Assembly (NCBI GenBank): GCA_036257535.1
Contig: DATAFJ010000251.1
Span: forward strand, 1 to 20,415
Direction of reading: 5' to 3'
DNA from: DATAEE01 sp036257535
GTDB lineage: Bacteria > Acidobacteriota > Vicinamibacteria > Vicinamibacterales > 2-12-FULL-66-21
DNA: 20,415 nt
Shown here: positions 8,811-16,193 of the stretch, piece after piece
Layout: every line of letters begins with the position of its first letter
Position numbering within the stretch: the stretch's first letter is position 1
The notes under the pieces: generated by a model
What the model saw: the letters and a program-made list of their open reading frames with translations, nothing else
Database searches by the model: none
Told to the model about the DNA's origin: nothing
Program-made: the position numbers and the translations under genes

Positions 8811-9807
8811 GATCTGGGCGGCGGGGCCGCGGCTCGCGGTCCTGCTCCTGCTGGTTGTCGTCGCCGTCGGCACGGCAGGGTACATCCTCATCGAAGGCTG
8901 GCACCCGTGGGACGCGTTCTACATGACGATCACCACGGTGGCGACGGTGGGCTATCGTGAGGTTCACGAGCTGTCGTGGCCCGGCCAGGTCTTCACGGTC
9001 GGGTTGATCGTCTGCGGCGTCAGCACGGTGCTCTACACGTTCACGGCGCTCATGACGCTGCTCGTGGAAGGCGCCGTGCACCGGCGGTTCCAGGAGCGGC
9101 GGCTTCATCACATGCTCGACGATCTCAACGGTCACTACATCGTCTGCGGGTTCGGCCGGATCGGCAGCATCATCGCGGACGAGTTCCGGCGGCAGCGCGT
9201 GCCGTTCGTGATCATCGAACGCGATACCGCGCGGCTGCAGGCGGCGCTCGACGCCGGCCTCACTGCCGTCGAGGCGGACGCCAGCGACGAGGAAGTCCTC
9301 AAACGCGTGCGGATCGACCGCGCGCGCGGCTTCATCGCGGCGCTCGGCAGCGACGCCGAGAACGTCTACGCGGTGCTCACGGCCAGGCTGCTAAAGCCGG
9401 ATCTGTTCATTCTCGGCCGCGCCGAGACCGAGGATGCCCGCCGGAAGCTCCGGCGGGCGGGCGCCGACCGCGTCATCTCTCCCTATCAGATCGGCGGGCA
9501 GCAGCTCGCGCAGACGGCCCTCAGGCCCGCCGTCGTCGATTTCGTCCAGTTCGCCACGAGCTCGGACAACCTCGAGCTGTCGATGGAGCAGGTCAAGATC
9601 GAGCCGGGCGCGACGCTGGCAGGAAAGTCGCTCGTCGAGGCGAACCTCCGTCAGCGCTTCGGCGTCGTCGTGGTGGGGATCCAGCGGTCGAACGGTCGGA
9701 TGGAGTTTAACCCGGCTCCAGAGGCCGTCATGCAGCCGGGCGATTACCTCGTCGCCCTCGGCCGGGCGGAGAGCCTCAAAGAGCTCGAAGACGCCGCGGT
9801 CCGGTGA
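8788..9807 (+). CDS. Two-helix potassium channel with RCK (TrkA-N/TrkA-C) domains
   Basis: The 339-residue protein has an outer helix (about 14-35), a pore helix and filter (about 44-58), an inner helix (about 68-93), an RCK/TrkA-N Rossmann domain with GFGRIG at 121-126 and VIIERD near 141-146, and a TrkA-C domain (about 255-335). This is the layout of MthK-type, ligand-gated K+ channels. The filter reads TVGYRE (53-58) where the usual sequence is TVGYGD. The start is GTG at 8788, inside the 3' end of the permease gene. folD follows after four bases. The protein probably helps set membrane potential or K+ balance; the pairing with an amino-acid permease is a positional observation only. Confidence 0.9.
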   Translation: MRVVARSEIWAAGPRLAVLLLLVVVAVGTAGYILIEGWHPWDAFYMTITTVATVGYREVHELSWPGQVFTVGLIVCGVSTVLYTFTALMTLLVEGAVHRRFQERRLHHMLDDLNGHYIVCGFGRIGSIIADEFRRQRVPFVIIERDTARLQAALDAGLTAVEADASDEEVLKRVRIDRARGFIAALGSDAENVYAVLTARLLKPDLFILGRAETEDARRKLRRAGADRVISPYQIGGQQLAQTALRPAVVDFVQFATSSDNLELSMEQVKIEPGATLAGKSLVEANLRQRFGVVVVGIQRSNGRMEFNPAPEAVMQPGDYLVALGRAESLKELEDAAVR

Positions 9808-9811
9808 GCCG

Positions 9812-10741
9812 ATGAGCGCGCGCATCCTCGACGGCCAGGCGGTCGCGGCCGAGATACGCGCCGACGCGAGGCCGCGGATCGAAGCCTTCATGGCCCGGGC
9901 CGGACGGCCTCCCGGGCTCGCGATCGTCCTCGTGGGGGACCATCCAGCCTCCGAAGTCTACGTTCGCGGCAAGGTGCGAAGCGGGGGAGAAGAGGGCCTG
10001 GCGGTGAGGCTGGAGCGCCTGCCAGCCACCGCTACAGAGGCGGACGTTCTCAACCTCGTCCGGCTGCTGAACGGCGACTCGCGGGTGGACGGGATCCTCG
10101 TGCAGTCGCCGCTGCCGGCAGGCCTCGGAAAGGCGGCGAGCGCGCGCGTGTTCGACGCGATCGATCCGGCCAAGGACGTCGATGGGTTTCACCCCGTCAA
10201 CGTCGGGCGTCTCGCACAGGGGCGGCCGGCGATGGCGCCGTGCACACCGGCCGGCATCATCGAGCTCCTCGATCGGTCGCGCGTCGGCATCGCCGGAACA
10301 CGCGCGGTCGTTCTCGGGCGCTCGGAAATCGTAGGCCGGCCGATGGCGTCGCTTCTCCTCGCACGGGACGCCACTGTCACGATCTGTCATTCGAAGACGC
10401 CGGATCTCGCGGCAGTGGCCGCGACGGGCGACATCCTCGTCGCGGCGATCGGCCGTGCGGCGTTCGTCACGCGCGACTTCGTGAAACCTGGCGCAACGGT
10501 GATCGACGTTGGAATCAACCGCATGACCGATCGCGCGGCCGTTCAGTCACTCTTCGCCGGGACGCCGCGCATGCAGACGTTCGAGAAGAATGGATCGCTG
10601 ATCGTAGGCGACGTTCATCCGGACGTGGCTGCGGTGGCAGGCGCGCTCACGCCGGTCCCGGGTGGCGTCGGCCCCCTCACGATCGCGATGCTGCTGGTGA
10701 ATACGATTGCGGCGGCGGAGGCGCGCCTCCTGACGGTGTAG
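9812..10741 (+). CDS. folD: Bifunctional methylenetetrahydrofolate dehydrogenase / cyclohydrolase
   Basis: FolD interconverts 5,10-methylene-, methenyl- and 10-formyl-tetrahydrofolate with NADP, feeding purine and formyl-methionine synthesis in the cytoplasm. The 309-residue protein has the catalytic domain with Y50 and K54 (YVRGK), Q98 in the motif DGILVQSPLP, D124 in DVDGFHP and the PCTPAGI loop (143-149). It then has the NAD(P)-binding domain with VVLGRSEIVGRPM and the closing GALTPVPGGVGPLTIAMLL. The family motif is normally VQLPLP; here the leucine is serine (S99). ATG 9812 lies four bases after the channel stop. A 14-base tandem repeat starts one base after its stop codon begins to overlap the 3' end of coaE. 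Confidence 0.95.
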   Translation: MSARILDGQAVAAEIRADARPRIEAFMARAGRPPGLAIVLVGDHPASEVYVRGKVRSGGEEGLAVRLERLPATATEADVLNLVRLLNGDSRVDGILVQSPLPAGLGKAASARVFDAIDPAKDVDGFHPVNVGRLAQGRPAMAPCTPAGIIELLDRSRVGIAGTRAVVLGRSEIVGRPMASLLLARDATVTICHSKTPDLAAVAATGDILVAAIGRAAFVTRDFVKPGATVIDVGINRMTDRAAVQSLFAGTPRMQTFEKNGSLIVGDVHPDVAAVAGALTPVPGGVGPLTIAMLLVNTIAAAEARLLTV

Positions 10742-10769
10742 GCCGAACGTTTCAGGCCGGGCGTTTCAG
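10742..10769. repeat. 14-bp tandem duplication at the folD/coaE convergent junction
   Basis: GCCGAACGTTTCAG (10742-10755) is followed directly by GCCGGGCGTTTCAG (10756-10769), 12 of 14 bases identical. The repeat fills the 10-base gap between the two convergent genes and contains the coaE stop codon. Because 14 is not a multiple of three, the duplication shifts the coaE frame. Confidence 0.85.
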
Positions 10770-11354
10770 CAGATCCCGATACACGTCGTCAATCTGCTCG
10801 TCAGTGTCCGCGAACGTGCCGTCGGTCTTGATGACGTAGTCGCCTCGCTCCGCTTTTTCCTCGATCGGCATCTGAGCCGCCAGACGCCTGGCGGCATCTT
10901 CTTCAGACAGGCCGTCGCGCGCCCGCAGCCGCGCACGCTGCGTCTCGGGACGGCAGGCGGCGACGACGACGCGGTCGAAGTCGCGCTCGCGCCCGGTTTC
11001 GTAGAGGAGCGGGATATCGGCGATGGCGAGCCGTGCGCCCGAGATCTCGGCACGGCGCAGCCAGCCTTCGAGCGCCTCGTAGACGGCCGGGTGGACGATC
11101 GCCTCGAGGTCGCGGCGGCCGATCGCATCTGCGAAGATCACGCCGCCAAGGCGCGCCCGGTCTAGCGCGCCATCGTCGCGCAGGACCTCCGCGCCGAAAC
11201 GCTTCACGATCGCCGCAAGCCCCGGCGTGCCCGGCCGGACGACGTCACGCGCGAGCAGATCGGCGTCGGCGATCGGCACACCCTTGGCGGCGAAGCGCGC
11301 CGCGCAGTGGGACTTGCCGGTCGCGATCCCTCCGGTCAGCGCGACCCTGAGCAT
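10752..11354 (-). CDS. coaE: Dephospho-CoA kinase
   Basis: CoaE phosphorylates the ribose of dephospho-CoA with ATP, the last step of CoA synthesis. The 200-residue protein has the P-loop GGIATGKS (residues 8-15), the DADLLARDVV motif that contributes the catalytic aspartate, the IVHPAVYE stretch, the PLLYETG motif and the lid region with the arginine-rich RARLRARDGLS. It starts at ATG 11354, nine bases after the lapB-like stop, and is last in the minus-strand cluster. Its C-terminus (LLKRPA) ends in a stop codon inside the 14-base tandem repeat. Confidence 0.94.
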   Translation of the reverse strand: MLRVALTGGIATGKSHCAARFAAKGVPIADADLLARDVVRPGTPGLAAIVKRFGAEVLRDDGALDRARLGGVIFADAIGRRDLEAIVHPAVYEALEGWLRRAEISGARLAIADIPLLYETGRERDFDRVVVAACRPETQRARLRARDGLSEEDAARRLAAQMPIEEKAERGDYVIKTDGTFADTDEQIDDVYRDLLKRPA

Positions 11355-11363
11355 GCAGACATA

Positions 11364-12599
11364 CTAATGAATAAGCTCGGCGGGCGCCTCTTCGTCGTCT
11401 TTCGCGGGCGCGATGCGCTCTTCGACGAATGTGTTCCACTCGTGGCAGTGTGGACACTGCCAGAGCAGCTCGGTGCTGCGGTAACGGCACCGGACGCAGA
11501 CGTGCGGGTCGAGGTAGAAGACCGCCTCTTCGGCGAGATCCATGTACCGCGCGACGAGACCGCGCGGCAGATCCATCGTCGAGAGCCGCCGCCAGATGGC
11601 CTGGTGCAGCGCGAGCGCGTGCGGGTTGTGCACGAGCGCGTCGAGGAGTAGCGCGATGGCATCGTTAGACTGTCCGCGGTCGCCGACGTAGCGCGCAAGC
11701 GCGAGCCGCGCGCGCCAGTCCTGCGGCGTCGCGTCAATCAGGCCGCGACAGAGTTCCGCGAAGCGATCTGGCGTCCCCAGCTGCGCGTATGCCGCCGACA
11801 GCCGGCCGAACGCGAGATACGCGCGCTCCGGCGCCTCCTGTATCAGGCGCTCCCAGAGATGGACGGCATCGGCGACACGCCCCTCAGCGAGGCGAACGTC
11901 ACCGAGGCTCAGATAGGCTGGTAGCGCGCCGCGATCCAGCTCGATCGCCGCTTCGAAGCGACGCGCGGCTTCGGCGCGATCGCCCCGCTCGAGCGCTTCG
12001 CGGCCGAGCTCGTTCTCGATGAATGCGAGCGTCGCCTGGCTGCGCGGACGGTCCTCGGGAGACGCCGCCGCCTGGAGCCGTTCCCGGAACGCGTGCGCCT
12101 GCGTCCACTGTTTTTGCTCGGCGTGAAGCTTCTCGAGGTTGACGAGCGCGTACTGATTGTCCGGATCAAGCCGCAGGACTTCGTTGAACGCTTCCACCGC
12201 GCGATCGACGAAGCCGCCACGCCGATAGTCGAGACCGAGGCAGAGCACGACGTTCGCGTGCTCGAGCCGCCGCAGGTTCGGCCGTTGAAGGAGCGCCTGA
12301 TGCTCCTGAATGGCGCGCCCGACCTGGCCTTTCTCGCGATACAGGTTGCCGAGGATGAGCCGGAGCTCCAGCGACTCGGGATGCAGCGCCGCGGCGCGCG
12401 ACAGTGCGTCGATCGCCTGATCCGTCTGGTTGGCGACCAGGAAGTTCAGGCCGAGAATGAAATGCGGAGAGTCGCGCAGCCGGCGGCGATCGATCCAGCG
12501 CCCGTCCTGCAGCTTGTAGCGCTCCCAGGCCTTGCCCGCGGCCAGGCCGACGAGCAGGGCGATCAGGGCGGCGACAAGGGCGACGGCGTTGTTTTCCAT
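11364..12599 (-). CDS. lapB: LapB-like membrane-anchored TPR protein with C-terminal zinc ribbon
   Basis: The 411-residue protein has one N-terminal membrane helix (about 5-25, VALVAALIALLVGLAAGKAW), then a long array of TPR repeats (from about 48 to 350; typical stretches are PHFILGLNFLVANQTDQAID and YLSLGDVRLAEGRVADAVHL), and a rubredoxin-like ribbon C368-x2-C371-x10-C382-x2-C385. This layout and the WIDRRRLRDSPHF...GLNFL opening match LapB (YciM). In E. coli LapB works with FtsH to control LpxC degradation and so LPS synthesis. Start: ATG 12599, four bases after the kdsD stop; an upstream in-frame start at 12647 would overlap kdsD and lacks family support. Position inside a KDO cluster supports an LPS role; control of LpxC in this organism is inferred. 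Confidence 0.87.
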   Translation of the reverse strand: MENNAVALVAALIALLVGLAAGKAWERYKLQDGRWIDRRRLRDSPHFILGLNFLVANQTDQAIDALSRAAALHPESLELRLILGNLYREKGQVGRAIQEHQALLQRPNLRRLEHANVVLCLGLDYRRGGFVDRAVEAFNEVLRLDPDNQYALVNLEKLHAEQKQWTQAHAFRERLQAAASPEDRPRSQATLAFIENELGREALERGDRAEAARRFEAAIELDRGALPAYLSLGDVRLAEGRVADAVHLWERLIQEAPERAYLAFGRLSAAYAQLGTPDRFAELCRGLIDATPQDWRARLALARYVGDRGQSNDAIALLLDALVHNPHALALHQAIWRRLSTMDLPRGLVARYMDLAEEAVFYLDPHVCVRCRYRSTELLWQCPHCHEWNTFVEERIAPAKDDEEAPAELIH

Positions 12600-12603
12600 C
12601 CAA

Positions 12604-13587
12604 TCAGAACATCTGTGTGCGCCACAGATCGTGGACGTGGACGACACCCTCGACCGTGCCGTTCGCGTCGACGACGACGATCGACGTGATCTTGCGCTCT
12701 TCCATGGCGCGCAGCGCTTCGACGGCGAGCATCGACCGGCCGATGGTGACCGGGCGAAGCGTCATGACATCGGCGGCCGAGGCCGTCCGGATGCCGGTGT
12801 CCCAGTGCCGCCGGAGATCCCCGTCTGTGATGATCCCAATCAGCCGCTCCTCCGGGTCCAGGACGCAGGTCATGCCGAGTCTCTTGCTCGACATCTCGTG
12901 CACGACATCCTTCATGGGCGTCGCGGTGCGCACGACCGGAATCTCCGGCCCGGTGTGCATCACATGCTCGACCCGCATGAGCCGGCGGCCGAGCCTGCCG
13001 CCCGGATGCAGGCTCGCGAAATGCTCTTCGCTGAAGCCGCGGCGTACGAGCAGCGTCATGGCGAGGGCGTCCCCGAGCGCGAGCGCGGCCGTCGTGCTGG
13101 CCGTCGGCACCAGGTTGAGCGGACAGGCCTCTTCTTCGATGCGGCAATCCAGGGTGACATCCGCCGCCTGACCGAGCGCCGACCCGGGGTTGCCCGTCAT
13201 CGCGATCAGCCTGGCGCCGATCCGACGGATCGCCTCGAGCAGGCGCAGGATCTCGTCCGTCTCGCCGCTGTACGACACCGCGAGCACGACGTCGTCGTCA
13301 CGCATCACACCGAGGTCGCCGTGAATCGCCTCGGCAGGATGAAGGAAGAAGGCGGACGTTCCGGTGCTCGAGAAGGTCGCCGCCATTTTTCTGCAGATGA
13401 TGCCGGACTTGCCCATGCCGGTGACGATCACGCGGCCGCGGCATTCGTGGAGCAGCGTGACCGCCCGCTCGAACGACTCTCCGAGGCGGTCGACGAGGGA
13501 GAGGATGGCCTCGGCTTCGGTGCGAAGCACGCGGCGCGCGAGGTCGAGCGTATCGACGGTCGTTCCGCCCCAGCGTCGATCGGTCAT
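12604..13587 (-). CDS. kdsD: Arabinose-5-phosphate isomerase (KdsD/KpsF)
   Basis: KdsD turns ribulose-5-phosphate into arabinose-5-phosphate, the first committed sugar of KDO synthesis. The 327-residue protein has a SIS domain followed by two CBS domains (about 208-327). Active-site residues known in E. coli KdsD are visible one position on: K60 in GMGKSG, H89 in HGDLG, E112 in SYSGETDE and H194 in HPGGRLG; the EEEACPLNLVPTASTT stretch is also intact. The ATG at 13587 overlaps the kdsA stop as ATGA, so the genes are translationally coupled. KdsD and KpsF cannot be separated by sequence; the setting next to kdsA and kdsB favours LPS-linked KdsD. Confidence 0.95.
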   Translation of the reverse strand: MTDRRWGGTTVDTLDLARRVLRTEAEAILSLVDRLGESFERAVTLLHECRGRVIVTGMGKSGIICRKMAATFSSTGTSAFFLHPAEAIHGDLGVMRDDDVVLAVSYSGETDEILRLLEAIRRIGARLIAMTGNPGSALGQAADVTLDCRIEEEACPLNLVPTASTTAALALGDALAMTLLVRRGFSEEHFASLHPGGRLGRRLMRVEHVMHTGPEIPVVRTATPMKDVVHEMSSKRLGMTCVLDPEERLIGIITDGDLRRHWDTGIRTASAADVMTLRPVTIGRSMLAVEALRAMEERKITSIVVVDANGTVEGVVHVHDLWRTQMF

Positions 13588-14462
13588 ATGGTGGCACGAG
13601 CCTTCAGGCTCGTCTCGGCCTCTCGGACAGCCTTGTCGATCCCCACGACCCGTGCGAGCAGCGCGTCCAGACGCTCGAGCGGCAACGCGTTCTGCGCGTC
13701 GCTCTTCGCGCGCGGCGGCGCCTCGTGGACCTCGAGAAACAGGCCGTCCACGCCGGCGGCCACGCCGGCAGATGCGAGCGGCTCGATGAATTCCGGCTGG
13801 CCGGCCGTCACGCCCTCGCCGCCGCCGGGCAGCTGCAAACTGTGCGTGACGTCGAAAACGACCGGGTAGCCGAGCGCTCGAAGCATCGGGAACGCGCGCA
13901 TGTCGACGACCAGGTTGTGATAGCCGAAAGTCACGCCGCGCTCGGTGATGAAGACGTTCTGGTTCCCCTCGCTGGTCACCTTCTCGATCGCGTGACGCAT
14001 GTCGTGGGGCGCGAGGAACTGTCCCTTCTTGATATTCACCGTTCGCCCGGTGCGGGCGGCTGCCACGAGCAGGTCGGTCTGGCGGGACAGGAACGCGGGA
14101 ATCTGAAGCACATCCGCGACTTCCGCCGCCGGCTCAGCCTGCGACGGCTCGTGAATGTCGGTCAGGATCGGGAGGCCGGTGCGCCGCTTGACCGCGTCCA
14201 GCGTTCGCAGACCATCACGGAGTCCAGGTCCACGGAACGATCGCGCCGACGTGCGGTTCGCCTTGTCGAACGACGCTTTGAACACGAGCGGTACGCGGTG
14301 TTGAGCGGCGATGCGGGCAATCGCAGACGCAAGCTCGAGCGCGTGCCCGTCGCTCTCGATGACGCAGGGACCGGCAATCAGCAGGAGCGGCGCGCCGCCG
14401 CCGAGCCGGAGCTCGCCAATCTGGACGGCTTGCACGTCCTGATTATAGAACCGATTACGCAC
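13584..14462 (-). CDS. kdsA: 3-deoxy-8-phosphooctulonate (KDO-8-P) synthase, metal-dependent type
   Basis: KdsA condenses PEP and arabinose-5-phosphate to KDO-8-phosphate. Motifs: LLIAGPCVIES, FKASFDKANRTS, RGPGLRDG, TDIHEPSQAEP, QIPAFLSRQTDLL, NIKKGQFLAP, TERGVTFGYHNLVVDMR and FDVTHSLQLPGG. The Cys in AGPC, where E. coli KdsA has Asn, marks the metal-dependent class also seen in Aquifex. The longest frame starts at GTG 14462 (292 residues), but a GTG at 14435 gives MQAVQIGELRLG..., closer to the family, and lies just after a TATAAT. I favour 14435 but keep the longer frame because neither has a ribosome-binding site. It sits between pyrG and kdsD. Confidence 0.93.
   Translation of the reverse strand: MRNRFYNQDVQAVQIGELRLGGGAPLLLIAGPCVIESDGHALELASAIARIAAQHRVPLVFKASFDKANRTSARSFRGPGLRDGLRTLDAVKRRTGLPILTDIHEPSQAEPAAEVADVLQIPAFLSRQTDLLVAAARTGRTVNIKKGQFLAPHDMRHAIEKVTSEGNQNVFITERGVTFGYHNLVVDMRAFPMLRALGYPVVFDVTHSLQLPGGGEGVTAGQPEFIEPLASAGVAAGVDGLFLEVHEAPPRAKSDAQNALPLERLDALLARVVGIDKAVREAETSLKARATI
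14442..14447 (-). promoter_or_regulatory. Perfect -10 box in front of the second kdsA start
   Basis: On the minus strand a TATAAT occupies 14447-14442, six bases before GTG 14435. Seven bases past a -10 box falls exactly on that GTG, so a transcript from here would be leaderless. No -35 hexamer is found at the usual distance, so promoter strength is uncertain. Confidence 0.35.
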
Positions 14463-14486
14463 GGTTCTCGGCTGGGAGTGCAGCGT

Positions 14487-14585
14487 TCAAGGTGCGGTTC
14501 GTGGCTCGAGCACCTCGAACCGAACCTCGGACGGTGAACCCAGAACCTCGCCCTGAACCTTGAACTCCGAACCCTGAACCTTGTG
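14487..14585. repeat. GAACC-type short repeat array in the 3' end of pyrG
   Basis: The plus strand carries many copies of GAACC or close variants in about 70 bases (for example CGAACCGAACC, TGAACCCAGAACC, TGAACCTTGAACT, CCGAACCCTGAACC). On the coding strand these read as GGTTC repeats and translate to KVQGSEFKVQG and further tail residues. An inverted pair, CGGTTCG (14495-14501) and CGAACCG (14516-14522), could form a 7-bp stem. Spacing is irregular, unlike a CRISPR. Confidence 0.75.
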
Positions 14586-16193
14586 TTTATACGAGGCTTC
14601 GACGAAGCCGGCAAAGAGGGGGTGCGGACTGAGCGGCTTCGACTTGAACTCCGGATGGAATTGAACGGCGACGAACCACGGGTGGGTCGGGACCTCGATG
14701 ATCTCCACGAACTTGCCGTCAGTCGAGCGCCCCACGATTTCCAGCCCCTTTTCCGTCAGCGCGCGCTCGTACAGGCAGTTGAACTCGTAGCGGTGCCTGT
14801 GGCGCTCGTGAATCACGGACTGGCCGTACAACCGGTGTGCCAGCGACCCGGGTTTCAGCTGACACTCGTACGAGCCGAGCCTCATCGTCCCGCCCAGGTC
14901 GTCCACGCCGAGCAGGTCGCGCAGCTTGTAGATGATCCGATGCGGTGCGTCCGGCGTCGTTTCCGTCGAATCGGCGTCCTGGAGCTCCGCGACGTGTCGC
15001 GCGTACTCGACCGCCGCCCACTGGAAGCCGTAGCAGATGCCGAAATACGGAATGCGGCGGGTGCGCGCGACTTCGGCCGCCTTCATCATTCCGCGGGTTC
15101 CGCGATCCCCGAACCCGCCAGGTACCAGAATGCCGTCGGCGCCGTCGAGCAGCCGCTCGCCGTCGGGCGCCTCGAGCGCCTCCGCTTCAATCCATCGGAT
15201 GTTGACGCGCAGACGGTGCTTGAATCCGCCGTGATACAAGGCCTCGTTCAGGCTCTTGTACGAGTCTTCGTAGCCCACGTACTTGCCGACGACGTGGATC
15301 GTGATCTCGGCCGTCGGATTCCGGACGCGGTCGACGAGATCTTCCCATGCCGCCATCTGCCGCTGCGTTTGCGGAAGGTGCAGGCCCTTGAGGATGATTC
15401 GGTCGAGCCCTTCGGCGGCGAGCACGAGCGGAACCTCGTAGATGCTCGACACGTCCTTGGCGGTGATGACTGCCTCTTCGTCGACGTCGCAGAAGAGCGC
15501 GATCTTGCGCTTGATATCGACGTCGAGGAACCGATCCGTGCGGCAGAGCAGGATGTCGGGCTGGATCCCGATCGCGCGCAGGTCGCGGACGCTGTGCTGG
15601 GTCGGCTTGGTCTTCAGCTCACCGGCCGCGCCGATGAACGGCACAAGCGTCAGGTGAATGTAGAGCGTGTTCTCACGGCCGACGTCCTGCCGGAGCTGAC
15701 GGATCGCCTCGAGGAACGGCAGGCTTTCGATGTCGCCGACCGTGCCGCCAATCTCGACGATGACCACGTCGATCTGTCCCGATCGGGCGACCGAGCGGAT
15801 GCTGTCCTTGATTTCGTTCGTGATGTGAGGGATGACCTGGACGGTGCGCCCGAGATAATCGCCGCGGCGCTCCTTCTGGATCACCGACAGGTAGATCTTG
15901 CCGGTCGTCCAGTTGTTGTTGCGCGTTGCCACCATGCTCGTGAAGCGCTCGTAGTGGCCGAGATCCAGATCCGTCTCCGCCCCGTCGTCCGTGACGTAGA
16001 CCTCGCCGTGCTGATACGGGCTCATCGTGCCCGGATCCACGTTGATGTAAGGATCGAATTTCTGCAGCGCGACCCGGTAACCGTGTCCCTCGAGGATGTT
16101 GCCGATGGAGGCGGCGGCGAGGCCCTTGCCGAGCGATGAAACGACGCCGCCGGTGACGAAGATGTACTTTACGGGACGGGTCTCGTGAGTCAT
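14487..16193 (-). CDS. pyrG: CTP synthase with repeat-encoded C-terminal tail
   Basis: PyrG converts UTP to CTP using glutamine and ATP. KdsB uses CTP to activate KDO, which explains its place here. The 568-residue protein has the synthase domain (KYIFVTGGVVSSLGKG at 9-24, FDPYINVDPGTMSPYQHGEV, NEIK, EIGGTVGDIES) and a class I glutamine amidotransferase domain with C387, H513 and E515 (QFHPEFKSKP). The nucleophile loop reads GICYGFQ, where the common form is GICLGMQ. The ATG at 16193 overlaps the kdsB stop as ATGA; an upstream in-frame start at 16244 would overlap kdsB without family support. Residues 537-568 have no counterpart in ordinary CTP synthases and are encoded by a GAACC-type repeat array. 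Confidence 0.96.
   Translation of the reverse strand: MTHETRPVKYIFVTGGVVSSLGKGLAAASIGNILEGHGYRVALQKFDPYINVDPGTMSPYQHGEVYVTDDGAETDLDLGHYERFTSMVATRNNNWTTGKIYLSVIQKERRGDYLGRTVQVIPHITNEIKDSIRSVARSGQIDVVIVEIGGTVGDIESLPFLEAIRQLRQDVGRENTLYIHLTLVPFIGAAGELKTKPTQHSVRDLRAIGIQPDILLCRTDRFLDVDIKRKIALFCDVDEEAVITAKDVSSIYEVPLVLAAEGLDRIILKGLHLPQTQRQMAAWEDLVDRVRNPTAEITIHVVGKYVGYEDSYKSLNEALYHGGFKHRLRVNIRWIEAEALEAPDGERLLDGADGILVPGGFGDRGTRGMMKAAEVARTRRIPYFGICYGFQWAAVEYARHVAELQDADSTETTPDAPHRIIYKLRDLLGVDDLGGTMRLGSYECQLKPGSLAHRLYGQSVIHERHRHRYEFNCLYERALTEKGLEIVGRSTDGKFVEIIEVPTHPWFVAVQFHPEFKSKPLSPHPLFAGFVEASYKHKVQGSEFKVQGEVLGSPSEVRFEVLEPRTAP

Noticed and set aside
12600..12647. Upstream in-frame start for the lapB-like gene
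   Set aside because: It overlaps the kdsD 3' end and adds 16 residues before the membrane helix that the family lacks.
14495..14522. Stem-loop at the 3' end of pyrG as a terminator
   Set aside because: The 7-bp stem has no following U-run, lies inside the repeat array within the pyrG coding region, and kdsA follows closely in the same direction.
14487..14585. CRISPR array
   Set aside because: The units are about five to ten bases with irregular spacing and no unique spacers, and no cas genes are present.
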